DNA of 64,000 bases from positions 1 to 64,000 of the forward strand of contig JBAKBP010010336.1 in NCBI GenBank assembly GCA_037953745.1, written 5' to 3'. The stretch comes from Lithodes maja. Taxonomy: Eukaryota; Arthropoda; Malacostraca; Decapoda; Lithodidae. The notes under the pieces were generated by a model. The model ran no database searches and was not told the DNA's origin. It was given only the letters and a program-made list of their open reading frames with translations. Within the stretch, counting starts at the first letter, position 1. Every line of letters starts with the position of its first letter. The position numbers were made by a program, and so were the translations under genes. Below, one piece after another: positions 28,358 through 39,059 of this stretch.

Positions 28358-30835
28358 TTACAGTTTCTTACAGTAGATCCTCTGGAAAAAGGCAAACTAG
28401 GCCTGTGTATCCAGCTCAGTACCAGTACTTGCACTGCTGCGGTCGTTCACGGTGTTGGTGGCGGCGGTAGCAGACGCAACATTTTTACTATTCTGTATTT
28501 TTGCTTTATAATCAAACTTCAAATCTTGTCTTCCCCATACTTTATCAAGATTACTTTCAAACTCCCTTATTGATTCGGAATCGACTACATACTGGGGCAG
28601 TGCGTTCCACTCATTTACCACTCTATCACAAAATGAGTTCTTTGCCTTCTCAAGCCTATTTCTTTCTTTGTAAATTTTCTTAGGGTCCTCTCGTTCTTGT
28701 TCCCTCCCGCATCAAGAAGATACCTTCACACACATCCTCATCATACAGTACTTTCCTGACACTATCTTAAAAGTCTCTATCATATCCCCTCTCTTTCTAC
28801 TATATGCCAGTGTCGGAAGCCCCAGTGTCCTCAACCTCTGCTCATAGCCCGCGTTCTTCAACGTTGGTACTAGCTTGCTAGCTCTCCTCTGCACTTTCTC
28901 CACTGTTTCTATATCCTTTACCATATATGGAGCCCACACCTGGTTCGCATATTCCAGGTGCGGCCTAACCAGCGCTGTATAGAGATTCCTGAAGATTTCT
29001 TCGTCAAGTGACACAAATGTCCTCATTATCAGCCCTACAATTCTATTGGCTTTGTTTATCTTTTCCGCTAAATGTTCTGAGAAATTTAACTTATTGTCTA
29101 TCACTACTCCTATATCCTTTTCTGCATTCACTTCCTCCATCGCTTCATACATACTGTATCCTACCTTGTCTATCTTGCTTGTCCCAATCTGCATGTACTT
29201 GCATTTTTTTGGATGAAAAGGCATTAACCAATGCTCAGACCATCCCTTCATGCCCTCCACATCTCCTTGAAGCAAACCCACATCTTCCTTACTCCTCATT
29301 CTTCTATACAGCTTAGTGTCATCCGCATACAGGTATACCTCACTTCCATTAGTTATAACTTCAGGTAAGTCGTTGATAAATATAACGAACAGTACTTAGT
29401 GGTCCCAACACAGATCCCTGAGGTACCCCACTTGTAATTTCCCTCCACCCGAGCCTATTCCATTCACCAGTGCCCTCTGTCTCCGATCTTTCAGGAAGGC
29501 TTCTATCCATTTCACACATTTCTCCCCTATATTATAGCTTCTAACTTTCTATATTAACCTGTTATGTGGGACCTTATCGAAGGCCTTCATAAAATCGCAA
29601 TATACCACGTCTATTACATCACCATCCTCTAGAATTTGCATCCAATCATCTACCACCTTAATTAGCTGTAGTACCGTCGACCTCCCCGGCAAGAATCCGA
29701 ACTGTCTCCCACTGAAAAGTTGGTTTGATTTCATATGCTCCATTATTCCTTCTCGAATTACCGTTTCCATTAGTTTACACACAACACTTGTCAAACTGAC
29801 TGGTCTATAATTTCCTGGGTCATTTCTCTTTCCCTTCTTAAATATAGCTGTTATGTTCTCCTCTCTCCAGTCCATCGGGATTTGTCCTGTATTAAACGAT
29901 ACCTCAAATAACATTTTCAATGGCTCTACCAACATCTCACCTCCTTCCTTTATGATTCTTGGGTGTATCCCATCCGGTCCCGGGGACTTACTTCTGTTCA
30001 TTTTTTCTATAGCCCTTCTTATTCTAGCATGGGAAAACTCTATTAGTTCCAGTGCCGGTGCCTGTTTGATGGGAATAGTAGGCACTGCATCATCCGACTC
30101 CACTGTTAGTACCCCCCCAAAGTATTTACCCAGCACCTCTGCTTTCTCCTTATCAGTCTCCGCTCTACTCCCATCATCCAACCCCCCTACCAGCTCTGGG
30201 ATCCCTACTCTTCTTGTTAACTTTTCCTGAATGCACTTCCAGAATATTTTTGGATAATCCTTCACATTTCTAGCAATCTCTCTCTCCCTCTCCTTCACTC
30301 CTTGTCTCCCACCTTATTTTATTGTTTATTTGTCTGCATTCCAGATCCACTTCTTTAGCTTCTATACTAGACCCCCTGTTCTTTTTTAACAATTTTAGTC
30401 TTTCCCACAATCGTTTCTTTCTTCTAATCAATGTCCAAAGCTTTCTTTTCATTGGTAATTCTGGGTTCGTTCTTTTCCTCAATTTTGTTTTATCCTTATA
30501 TTCCCTTACTGGTAAACTTTTGGATACAGCATTCTCCAGTTTGACTCTAATTTTCCTCCACATTCCTTCAGTGTCTTCACCGTTCAAGTATTCCCCCCAG
30601 TCAATGTCCAAACACTGTCTCAGCAGCTCATAATCTGCTCTATCATACATGTATATTTTTTTTTATTGCTTCTATTATCCCTCTCTGTTTTAATATTGCA
30701 ACTAAAGCTTATACAGGCATGGTCACTACGACCTATAGGGCTATCCACATTGACATGTTCCACTATATCCTCCTCATTGCTAAAAATCAAATCAAGTACA
30801 CTCCCCTGCGTCCCATCTCTATATCTCTATATCTT
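28358..30835 (-). pseudogene. LINE family L-C, copy 1 (CR1-like), 5'-truncated and degraded
   Basis: Minus strand. It begins near 30835 within the endonuclease (GSVLDLIFSNEED, IGRSDHACISF), runs through the linker (30270-30650) and the RT (NYRPVSLTSVVCKLME, FGFLPGRST, CDFMKAFDKVPHNRL), then loses frame repeatedly. Comparison with copy 2 (43.2-44.8 kb) shows small indels near 28700, 28740, 29395 and 29460, plus a base change near 29550 that makes a stop. The C-terminal region shows RVQRRASKLVPTLKNAGYEQRLR. The 3' end carries copies of the decamer CTGTAAGAAA (GTTTCTTACAG on the plus strand, 28358-28377). It lies inside the DIRS-1 gag region. Confidence 0.85.
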
Positions 30836-31906
30836 GTGCTGAGTACCTCCCTGCTGCTGGGGAGACCTAAGGTCCCGAAAGGACTGTTTAGCACCAGAAG
30901 CTTCAGGCTTATGTCCACCTTTTGGTTTAGAGTACGGTTTCTTGAACGACTCCTCCTAGGCTGGGAGGTACTCTGCTTTAACCCTTGGTTCCCGGCTACG
31001 CATTCTATAATATATCCCCGAAACCCGGGGGATTTGGCCAAAAAAACGTCTCGCCTAGGCTACCGTATCTTTGTTATTTTGACTGCTTCCGCATTCCCGC
31101 GCATCCCCCAGCGTAGATGTGTGTCGTACCTGTAGAATGGCATTGAGTAGAGCTCTCTAAGTCAACTGGTTCAGTTGTGATGACGATTTCCGTGGAGAGA
31201 ACTTTGTGGCGATGTCAGCCATATCAGCCCCTTTTCAATACTAAACAATAACACACAGCCACACACAAACAAGCGACGCCTCTCCTTCTTGTGGTCGGAG
31301 ATGCGCGGCGTCGGTCCAACCGGCTGTTGTTTACATGTGTCGGACGGACGGCTTTCAAAACAAGCTTACAGGCTTTCAAGCTGCCGGTGCCTCAGAGCCC
31401 TACCGGGTTCCTGGCCCTAGTTTGTTATGGGTGCCTCAGAGCCCTACCGGGTCTGAGGGGTTAAGCTGTCTACCATGTTAAACACTGCACTCCATGTATC
31501 CATATTAAGTAGTGAGGCAGTTAATACTGGGGAAAGTGTTGCCCGGCGACCAACGTCTTCCGGCAACTTCTTTACCAAGTACTGTATACCCTCAAGTCCT
31601 GGCGTGCTCTGACCGCCTCCATGATAGCCATTCTTATATCACCTAAAGACTGAATAGAGTTTTGTAACAGAAGCCTTCGTGACAGTTCCGTGGCCTTCCG
31701 CACATTTTGATCAGAGATGACTGTTATGGTTCTCGTGAGTGACTGGTGGATATTGAGAGAACAGTCTAAGAGCTTTGCTGCATAATTTAAAATCTCTGTC
31801 TAAGTTGGCTGGAGGGGGAGTACAAAAGGGTTTGTGTAATTCATAAAGTATTAATTTGGGAGCCGCTAAGAAATCAAACAAAGCCGGCGACACCCCTCCA
31901 GCCTTA
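30836..31906 (-). pseudogene. DIRS-1 gag, C-terminal pieces, interrupted by a TTAA element
   Basis: Reading the minus strand from 31906: KAGGVSPALFDFLAAPKLIL, CTPPPANLDRDFKLCSKALR and a degraded stretch to about 31465. A 479-bp TTAA-1 element then interrupts, and the frame resumes at 30977 with AEYLPA, a stop, and EESFKKPYSKPKGGHKP. The region has no catalytic motif. It is called gag because it lies between the Cys-rich N-terminal gag piece and the RT on the same strand and has the helical then basic composition of a nucleocapsid protein. At least one stop and one frameshift are present. Confidence 0.6.
30982..31460. mobile_element. TTAA-1 MITE, subtype C (479 bp)
   Basis: Flanked by TTAA at 30978-30981 and 31461-31464. 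It starts CCCTTGGTTCCC and ends TCTGAGGGG, so CCC...GGG termini next to TTAA recall piggyBac-type elements. The interior matches the other copies, but the last 90 bp differ: a perfect 23-bp direct repeat (31386-31408 and 31430-31452, 44 bp apart, each ending in CCGGGT). It is the most diverged copy of the family. No transposase; non-autonomous. Confidence 0.85.
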
Positions 31907-31932
31907 TTAACCCGGGAACTGGAGACTCTTAA

Positions 31933-32411
31933 CCCTTCAAACCCGGTTGGTACACACGTGTACCATTTTTTTTTGGCCCCAGGAACCCGGGTGGTACTAC
32001 ATTGTACCATTGCTTGAAAGCCTGTGAGCTTCGTGTGCGAGGCGTCGGTCCGACGCATGTAAACAACAGCCGGCTGGACCGACGCTCCGCATCTCCGGCC
32101 ACAAGAAGGAGAGCGTCGCTTGTTCGTGTGTGCCTGTATGTTGTTGTTCAGTATCGAAAAGTGGTGTAAAGTGGCTGGTTTGGCCATAAAGTTATCTCCA
32201 ATGAAATCATCATCACAGCTCACCCAGTTGACTTAGAGAGCTCTACTTAAGGCCATTTTACAGGTAAATAACACAGCTACGCTTGGGGATGCGCGGGAAT
32301 GCGGGAAGCAGTCTGATTAACGAATATACGGTAGCCTAGCCTAGACGTTTTTCGGCCAAAACACCCGGATTTCGAGGAATATATATATAATATATAGCCG
32401 GGGCCGGAGGG
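31933..32411 (-). mobile_element. TTAA-1 MITE, subtype A (479 bp), nested in TTAA-2
   Basis: TTAA at 31929-31932 and 32412-32415. It splits a CTC-TTAA-GAG site that is intact in TTAA-2 copy 3 at 41053-41062. Nearly identical to the copies at 45768 and 52399, with the same length, which suggests recent spread. The recurrent 100-170 aa ORF starting MSCDDDFIGDN is the MITE interior and not a gene. Confidence 0.9.
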
Positions 32412-32477
32412 TTAAGAGTTCCCCCGGCGGACTGCGGGAAGACTCTTAAAAGTAAGGGAAAAAAAAAATCCATTTAA

Positions 32478-32955
32478 CCCTCCGTTCCCGGAAGGGCTCT
32501 TGAACGCCCATAAAAAAGCATATAACAGGTACCCGGAAGGTCTCTTAAACACCCATGACGTCACAGCCTGTGAGCTTGGTGTGCGAGGCGTCGGTCCGAC
32601 GCATGTAAACAACAGCCGGCTGGACCGACGCTCCGCATCTCCGGCCACAAGAAGGAGAGCGTCGCTTGTTCGTGTGTGCCTGTATGTTGTTGTTAAGTAT
32701 CGAAAAGTGGTGTAAAGTGGCTGTTTTGGCCATAAAGTTATCTCCAATGAAATCATCATCACAGCTCAACCAGTTGACTTAGAGCTCTACTTAATGCCAT
32801 TCTACAGGTAAATAACACAGCTACGCTTGGGGATGCGCGGGAATGCGGGAAGCAGTCTGATTAACGAATATACGGTAGCCTAGCCTAGACGTTTTTCGGC
32901 CAAAACACCCGGGTTTCGAGGAATATATATATAATACATAACCGGGGCTGGAGGG
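32478..32955 (-). mobile_element. TTAA-1 MITE, subtype B (478 bp), nested in TTAA-2
   Basis: TTAA at 32474-32477 and 32956-32959. The interior is as in subtype A, but the terminal 90 bp read CCCTCCGTTCCCGGAAGGG and so on, with paired 23-bp boxes about 45 bp apart. It inserted in the A/T-rich part of TTAA-2. Confidence 0.85.
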
Positions 32956-32959
32956 TTAA

Positions 32960-33004
<45 letters not shown>

Positions 33005-33025
33005 AAAATTTTTATTTATTTTTTT
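32960..33025. repeat. Long poly-C then poly-A tract
   Basis: About 34 C residues followed by about 14 A and T-rich sequence, at the edge of a nested MITE. Related TTAA-2 copies have A-rich but not C-rich sequence here, so this is an expansion or an assembly problem. Confidence 0.7.
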
Positions 33026-33512
33026 GCCCCTGGGCCATGCCAAATATCACTCCTCCACCTCCCTTCCTTCCCCACTTTCCTCCCCTCCTTCAGTTATCAC
33101 ATATTTTCCCTGTTATTCCCTTATTCTGTGGTTAATTTTCGTGCTAACATTAGCGAGTTGGTAGCAGGGCGTTGTCATCACTGTTACCAAGCGTGGGAAA
33201 GAGCGAGAGAGAGACTATTGCGGAACAGTGTCTCTCCAGACAAGGGGAGGGGTGGAGGGCAGGGAGGTTGCCTCAGCCATACATTATGTAACTCCCGGCC
33301 TGTATCGCCGATTTTGACCATCCAAACACTGTTTCCACTTGTTTTATTGTTGTAACAGGTTAATACCTTTATAATCAACCTATAATAGGTGCATATGGAT
33401 AAGTATTAATGCTATTTATGGTAAAATAACGATGTTAGTGATGGGAACAGCTCAAATACGTCAGCACAGGAGTGTGGTGTCTCATACCCCCCATGCGCAC
33501 TTCTTAGGTTAA

Positions 33513-33867
33513 CTGATAAAGATGACCATATGTGGGTCTCTTGAGGGATCTGATGAGAGGATTAGAGGTAATGGTGGCTGCGAATTGTTGCACCTCAATT
33601 TCCCAGTCAACCCATGGACCCGCACCTACCTGCCCCACCTGCAGAACTGGATTGTGGACTAGATCGAGCGCCGGAATTGTATCCAATTCCAGTGTCAGTG
33701 CATTGAGTGACTTTATATCATTCATGCCATCAGATCGTGACCAATCCGCAATGAGTCGTGCTGCTGAGGCAGGAGGTAACGTCGGTGAAGCAGAGTACAA
33801 AAAAAAATCAGCACTGTATACATTGGGTATGGCCTTAATTGTAACTTGAATGTGAACTATTTGCAGA
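33513..33867 (-). pseudogene. DIRS-1 gag, middle piece
   Basis: The open minus-strand frame (to 33872) reads VHIQVTIKAIPNVYSADFFL, ASAARLIADWSRSD, NALTLELDTIPALDL and ATITSNPLIRSLKRPTYGHL. It ends exactly at the TTAA-2 insertion (33509-33512), and the frame on the other side continues as KAGGVSPALFDF. The plus-strand LINE at 33868 truncates it on the other side. No catalytic motif is seen; assignment as gag rests on order and frame continuity within DIRS-1. Confidence 0.55.
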
Positions 33868-36305
33868 CTCATTTAATCTCACTCAACTAGTCAACCAACC
33901 CACCCGTGTACCAGATAATCCTAATCATAATTCCCACCTACTGGACTTATTTTTAACAACCAATTCAGAAAATTATGATGTTACAGTGAGGTCCCCGCTT
34001 GGATCTTCTGATCACTGTCTGATACAGGCCACCTGTCTATCACCTACCACACCTTCCCACTCTGAACCTGTTTTGGTGACTAAATGGCATTACGATAGGG
34101 CAGACTGGGAGGGTCTTCAGGGTTTCTTTATTGATATTCCCTGGACCTCTTTCTTTTCTAATGATGCACACTCCACCTTGAGCCACATACAAGATTTTGT
34201 AAAAATTGGAATGGAAACTTTTATTCCTCATCAAAAGTACAGTAAAAGATCTAATTCACCTAAATGGTTTGACCATAATTGTGCTAGAGTAACTGAACAA
34301 AAAGCAATAGCCTACAATGCATACACAAGATCAAAAACTCATGAAGCCTTTAATTACTTTAGAAACATCAGAAATCATGCCAAAACTGTATGAAACCTAA
34401 CTAAATCAAACTTTCTCCACAAGCAGGCAAATAAACTTCTAAATAATCCAAATGATAAAAAAATATTTTGGTCTACTCTTAACTCATTTAAATCCAACTT
34501 CACTACTGCTTCATCCATTCCACCATTAAAATCTCCGACTGGCAATCTTGTAAGTGACCCACGAGGTAAAGCTAACCTTCTTGCGGATATTTTCTCCACC
34601 AACTCAACCTTAGATGAAATAAATCAAGATGTCCCTGTACTTAATTTTAATTTGCCTGAAATTCCCTCACTGAAGATCCACACCAGACATGTCAAAACTA
34701 TTTTGCAGAATCTCTCAGTAGATAAGGCTCCTGGTCCAGATGAAATTCCTCCAATAGTACTTAAGAATTGCTCCTTGGTGCTCGCTCCTGTATTGGCAAA
34801 AATTTTCCGTCTGTGTACTCATACCTCATGCTTCCCACTACCCTGGAAAGAAGCAAACATCCATCCAGTTCCTAAAAAAGGTGCCTCTTCAGATCCATCA
34901 AACTACAGACCAATAGCTATAACTTCCACTCTTGGTAAAGTCTTTGAAATTATATTAAATAATCACATAATTAAGCATCTTGAGAATAATAAATTAATCA
35001 GTGATAGGCAATATGGTTTTAGACGATGTCGATCAACTGCAGACATTCTTTGCCTTCTTACGCATCAAATCAACCAAGCTACAGACCAACATGGCGAAAC
35101 ACATACAATAGCACTGGATATATCAAAGGCATTTGATAGAGTCTGGCATCAATCCTTATTGTCGAAGATGTCACACTACGGCCTTGCATCATTAGTTCCA
35201 CTAATTTCTTCTTATCTTCATAACAGAAAAATATGTGTAATGGTAGATGGCCTTTATTCTCAATTTCACTCAATAAATGCTGGTGTTCCCCAGGGATCAG
35301 TTTTGGCCCCAATTCTGTTCCTCATTCATATCAATGATCTCATATCTACCACTCATAATCCAATACATTCCTACGCAGATGACTCAACACTCCACAGTTC
35401 CTTCACATTTACCAATTCTTTCACCCAACCCGATCTTATAAATTCAAAAATAAACACTGCAATTTCTCTGAACCAGGACCTTTCTAGAATTAATGGATGG
35501 GGGACAAAAGAATCTAGTTTCCTTTAATGCACAGAAAACCAAATACTGTACATTCAATTTTCTAACCGACAGAATCTCACTGACTCCCATATATTTTTTA
35601 ATGATGTAAATATTCCCACTTCCCCTAGTATTGACATTCTCGGTGTAACATTAACTACTAACTTGAGCTGGACACATTATGTTAGAAGCATTGCTAAGAA
35701 TGCCTCTAAAAAACTGGGACTCCTGTACAGAGTTCGAGAATTCTTCACTGACGAGCAGTTGGCCGTGATATATAAAAGTCATGTGCGTTCTCAGATGGAT
35801 TACTGTTCACCTCTGTGGGGTGGAAGTGGAGTGGTTGCATTGAGGCAGTTGGACAAAATTCAAAATAAAGCTATTAGATTAATCAATAACCCTGCAATCA
35901 CACAGGACCTTCCTACATTATCCATACGAAGAAACGTTGCATCCCTTGCATTATTCTACAGATATTTTCACAGCAATTGTTCCGAGGAACTTGCTTCAAT
36001 TGTGCCGCCTCTCCACATCTTTCCGCGTAGAACTAGGGCAGCTGAGAGCGCCCATGAATTTACACTTTCTCCTCCACAATGCAGAACTTCTGCTTATCAG
36101 AATTCATTTATCCCCAGAGCTACTACTCTTTGGAATTCACTTCCCTCGAATTGCTTTCCACAAACTTAAAATCTGCAAATGTTTAAATCCAGTTGTTACA
36201 AACATTTTATGAATGGAGGATGCCTTTAGGCACATGGACCTTTTTGTTTTACCTGTGTTTTTCCTTCCTCCGTTCATTGTCTCTTTAAAAAAAAAAAAAA
36301 AAAAA
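33868..36305 (+). pseudogene. 5'-truncated LINE (family L-D) with poly(A) tail, in DIRS-1
   Basis: Plus strand, starting within the endonuclease (NSHLLDLFLTTNSENYDV, GSSDHCLIQATC), then linker and RT: VDKAPGPDEIPPIVL, NYRPIAITSTLGKVFE, YGFRRCRSTADIL, ALDISKAFDRVWH, AGVPQGSVLAPILFL and SYADDSTLHSS. Frame is lost near 34390 (an in-frame stop, after which the next open frame starts at 34652) and near 35510-35660. The C-terminal part shows DYCSPLWGGSG, LDKIQNKAIRLINNP and TTLWNSLPSNCF. It ends in a run of about 19 A (36287-36305). A poly(A) tail and these motifs fit the Jockey group, and they set it apart from the repeat-tailed LINEs nearby. Not functional. Confidence 0.85.
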
Positions 36306-36459
36306 CATCCAATAATTTCCAACGCACATTTTTTGCTCTAAGCTTCTTGCTCATACTTACTTCAATGGTCCATTCACTAGGGACCGGAAGCTCCCCCGAG
36401 ACGGTTTGTTGTGCCATGTGTGGTTTCTGTGCTATAGCAGGAATCCATGAACAGTACAT
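36306..36459 (-). pseudogene. DIRS-1 gag, short piece between two insertions
   Basis: The minus frame reads YCSWIPAIAQKPHMAQQTV, SGELPVPSEWTIEVSMSKKL, RAKNVRWKLL and stops at the LINE poly(A) (read as Phe/Lys runs). It is bounded by the pogo-type MITE at 36461. No domain is recognised; placed in DIRS-1 by position and strand. Confidence 0.45.
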
Positions 36460-36460
36460 A

Positions 36461-36842
36461 CAGTAGTGTCCCGCATAAAACGTGTTCGCATAAAACGAGT
36501 CTCGATTAAAACGACCGACCTAAAATATTAATATTTAATTTTCGATCAGAACGAATGTGATCACATAAAACGAGTCCACCGCCAAAGTGGGGCAAATCCG
36601 AGGAGTTTTCATATAGAGCGCCGAAATATCGTACAAAACGTACAAAATATCGTATGCTTTCATATAGAACGCCGAAATATCGTACAAAACGTACAAAATA
36701 TCGTACGCTCCTGACGGAAATTTACGCTTCCAGTGAACATTGACGATATTGGGCCACCAAAATGCTGTGTTCACATAAAACGAAATCGCATAAAACGCCC
36801 TCGTTTATCGACCATAAACTCGTTTTATGTGAGACCCTACTG
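36461..36842. mobile_element. pogo/Tigger-type MITE (382 bp) with TA target site
   Basis: Starts CAGTAGTGTCCCGCATAAAA and ends ATGTGAGACCCTACTG, so the ends are inverted repeats (CAGTAGKGTCYC-CATAAAACG), flanked by TA at 36459-36460 and 36843-36844. CAGTAGGGTC termini with a TA duplication are typical of pogo/Tigger elements. The interior has a 51-bp tandem duplication (36607-36657 and 36658-36708, differing at two positions). No transposase. Confidence 0.85.
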
Positions 36843-36844
36843 TA

Positions 36845-37132
36845 CATAAATACATAAAATTTTAAGACCGAGTGTTCCACACATATGTGCAGTTTCAGTC
36901 TCTTGTCCTAATGGCGGCGTTCCAGGCAACCCTGTTAAGGGCTGCTTCACTTGTCAAGTTCTTGGATTTGAGATCGGCACGTATAGTCCGATCCCAGGTT
37001 TTCCTCGGTCCACCCCTTGGTGCAGCTCCCTCCACAATCACAGACCTGCATTTTTTCACCCAATTTTGTTCATCCATTCTCTCCACATGTCCATACCATT
37101 ACCATCCTAGTCTACTTGTACGCATCACCTCG
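36845..37132 (-). pseudogene. RTE-like LINE 3' fragment
   Basis: The minus strand encodes only the C-terminal tail of an RTE-type RT: LGWYGHVERMDEQNWVKK, then EGAAPRGGPRKTWDRTI and LTSEAALNRVAWNAAIR, ending near 36895. The WYGHV and GRPRKTW-type blocks match those of the longer RTE-like copies at 11.5 and 49 kb. AT-rich (ATAAATAC) sequence follows as a tail. It is too short to encode an enzyme and lies between two DIRS-1 gag pieces. Confidence 0.75.
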
Positions 37133-38608
37133 CTAATACTCTTTATAGTCTGGCCCGTATAGGAGAGGCATAGGGCCTCTCCTCTGTGGGAGTTTGTCAA
37201 GAGGGGGAGGAGTAACGTCTGTGATTACACGGACATTAGAGGTAGTCAAGGAGGCAGGCACTGTCGTGCTACATGCCGTGGTGGTTGTCGGAGTTACGTT
37301 AAACGGAGGCAAAGGGGCCTGGGAAGTTTTAATGCCGGTAGGTTCTAAAGGCCGTACCGTAGAGTCAATCGGGGGAGCTACCGGGGTACTAGTGGAAGGA
37401 CCTTGGGTAGTAGGCACATATTGCTGCATAACTCTATGTAGGATGTCATTACGTTCATCCGTAGTAACACATTTGCTGTGGGAACCCCTAGAGGACTGAG
37501 AGCTCTCTTCCGACTCTTCCTCATTGTTCACTTGTTGAGCCGAGGACAGATCCACGTCCTCCGGCTCCCCTGTTAGTTCAATAACCTCCGGCGTGTGTTG
37601 CCGGGTTTCAGGTACCTAATTATTCAGTGGCCAAACTAGATCCGGGACAGACGAGGGGATTGTTTCTAAATTCACACTGTCCCTAGCCGTGTCCTGGTTA
37701 TTAAATATCTGTGAGGGCTCTGACTGTCTCCAGACCCACCGGCCCTGCCCCGCAGGTGATTGGGAGTCTGGTATCACCTGAGAGTTATCATAAGTCTGGT
37801 GTGTGCAAGTCTGAGAACCTCTATAGTTTTTGGCTAATACCCTATTTGAAACAATCGGCGGAGCCCTACGTGTTACATAATTTAACTTAGGTATAGCGAA
37901 GGTAAAGTCTTGTGGTTCACTCAAAGATTGGTTATGCACATCCCTAGGACCCTACTCAATCCCCTCCGTCCCTACCTCCGAGTTACCTGATTGGACGTTA
38001 GGCAATATGGAGGTAGAGGTGGAGGGGAGTGGCCGCGACCCCGGCGGAGGCTGGTGGTGCGGCTGCGTGTTATCCGTGCGGGCACTTCTATGTCCTGAAC
38101 TAGATTGTGTCGAAGAATCAGATTCCTCTCTCCGTCGTTTAGTCGACCTAGACAACTTTACCGACGAATGACGGGACTGTTTCCGGGGGGGGACCTCGAT
38201 CTGGAACGGGACTTGGCCCTCGGCGAAGGTGACCGTCTCCTCTTCGACCGGTCGGGGGGGGGGGGTCTCCTCGGCGCTTTCACTGTCACTACTACTACTC
38301 ACTATTTCTTTAGAAGGGAATTTAGTTTTCGATTTTAGTTTAGTTGACTTGGCCGGGGCTGACTTTACAAAAGGAGATTTAATTACTAGATGATCCCAAA
38401 GGGCCTCATCGTCACAGTGTAATGCCTTATGGGCCACGTCTTTTGCGTACCCATTAAATATGTTCTTTATCTCTTAGTGCCGCTAGGCATGAAAGGTCTC
38501 TCTTGTCGAACAATGCCGTTCTCAACTCTGAGCACACGGCGCATCTCTTCGACACCCATAAGCCCCGTGAACGATCAAGGCACTTAACGCAATTAATACA
38601 AAGTTTAT
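37133..38608 (-). pseudogene. DIRS-1 gag, N-terminal region with Cys-rich start
   Basis: The minus strand opens with LCINCVKCLDRSRGLWV and KRCAVCSELRTALFDKRDL (four or more Cys in CxxC pairs, likely zinc-binding), then a frameshift near 38462, then a long Ser/Pro-rich, charged segment (SSSSDSESAEETPPP, SRSTKRRREESDSST). Further low-complexity parts follow at 37616-37939 and 37133-37555, separated by stops at about 37945 and 37616. DIRS gag proteins are poorly conserved, so the name rests on its place upstream of the DIRS-1 pol. The 5' side is cut by a LINE fragment at 38609. Confidence 0.6.
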
Positions 38609-38890
38609 GTGCGTTGTTGTTGTTGTTGTTGTATTTGAGTTTATTTTATACTAGCCCACTGGGCCAGGGCCCTCATAAGGCTAGTGTTCGGTGAGGAGGT
38701 GCAAAGTCAAGTCATGTAACTGTTAGTAGTCAGATATCATCAAATAGCTTGGCGGCTCTCAGGAATTGTCGGATAGGAGCGAAAGTGAAGGAGGTGAGTA
38801 AGACGTGTGTGACCAATACGTAAATGCGTTAAAACTGTTTGGTCCGCCCGACAGGAAGCAATCGACGAAGGCCACAAGAAAATGTCATCC
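38609..38890 (-). mobile_element. 3' fragment of the I-like LINE
   Basis: Matches the 3' UTR and end of ORF2 of the element at 18.5-25.1 kb: the (TTG)n tail (38613-38631), TATACTAGCCCACTGGGCC, and GGCCACAAGAAAATGTCATCC against GGCCACAAGTGTATGTCATCC at 18930-18950, with internal deletions. It stops at a TTAA where a TTAA-1 MITE is inserted; the full-length LINE has the intact TTAA at 18951-18954. Confidence 0.8.
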
Positions 38891-39059
38891 TTAACCTTCC
38901 AGCCCCGGCTATGTATTATATATATATTCCCCGAAATCCGGGGGTTTTGGCCAAAAAACGTCTACGCCTAGGCTACCGCATCTTTGTTATTTGGCTTGCT
39001 TCCGCATTCCCGCGCATCCCCAAGCGTAGATGTGTTTCGTACCTGTAGAATGGCGTTAA

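Larger units (their letters stand above)
31911..33508 (-). mobile_element. TTAA-2 element copy 1, carrying two nested TTAA-1 MITEs
   Basis: Lies between TTAA 31907-31910 and TTAA 33509-33512 in DIRS-1 gag, with terminus CCCGGGAACT at the low end. Removing the two MITEs leaves about 630 bp that match, inverted, the copies at 39060-40105 and 40636-41081 (shared CCCCTGGGCCATGC, GTGCTAACATTAGCGAG and the AGAGAG tract). No coding sequence. Short ORFs in it (for example 33128-33355) are not real genes. Confidence 0.75.
25500..38608 (-). mobile_element. DIRS-1: one degraded DIRS-type retrotransposon split by many insertions
   Basis: Minus-strand pieces form one element when intervening insertions are removed: gag with a Cys-rich start (37133-38608), more gag (36306-36459, 33513-33872, 31465-31906, 30836-30977, 28240-28357), RT-RNase H (26915-28239) and the RNase H end (25822-25910 and 25500-25617). 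The RT has the DIRS signature (LDLKDAYWHVPI, LPFGLNLAPR, YLDDWL) and the RNase H VWVDTDASG. DIRS elements use a tyrosine recombinase instead of an integrase; that gene would lie below 25.2 kb and is not seen. Several frameshifts and stops show that the element is old. The link between gag pieces and pol rests on order, strand and frame continuity across insertions. Confidence 0.75.
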
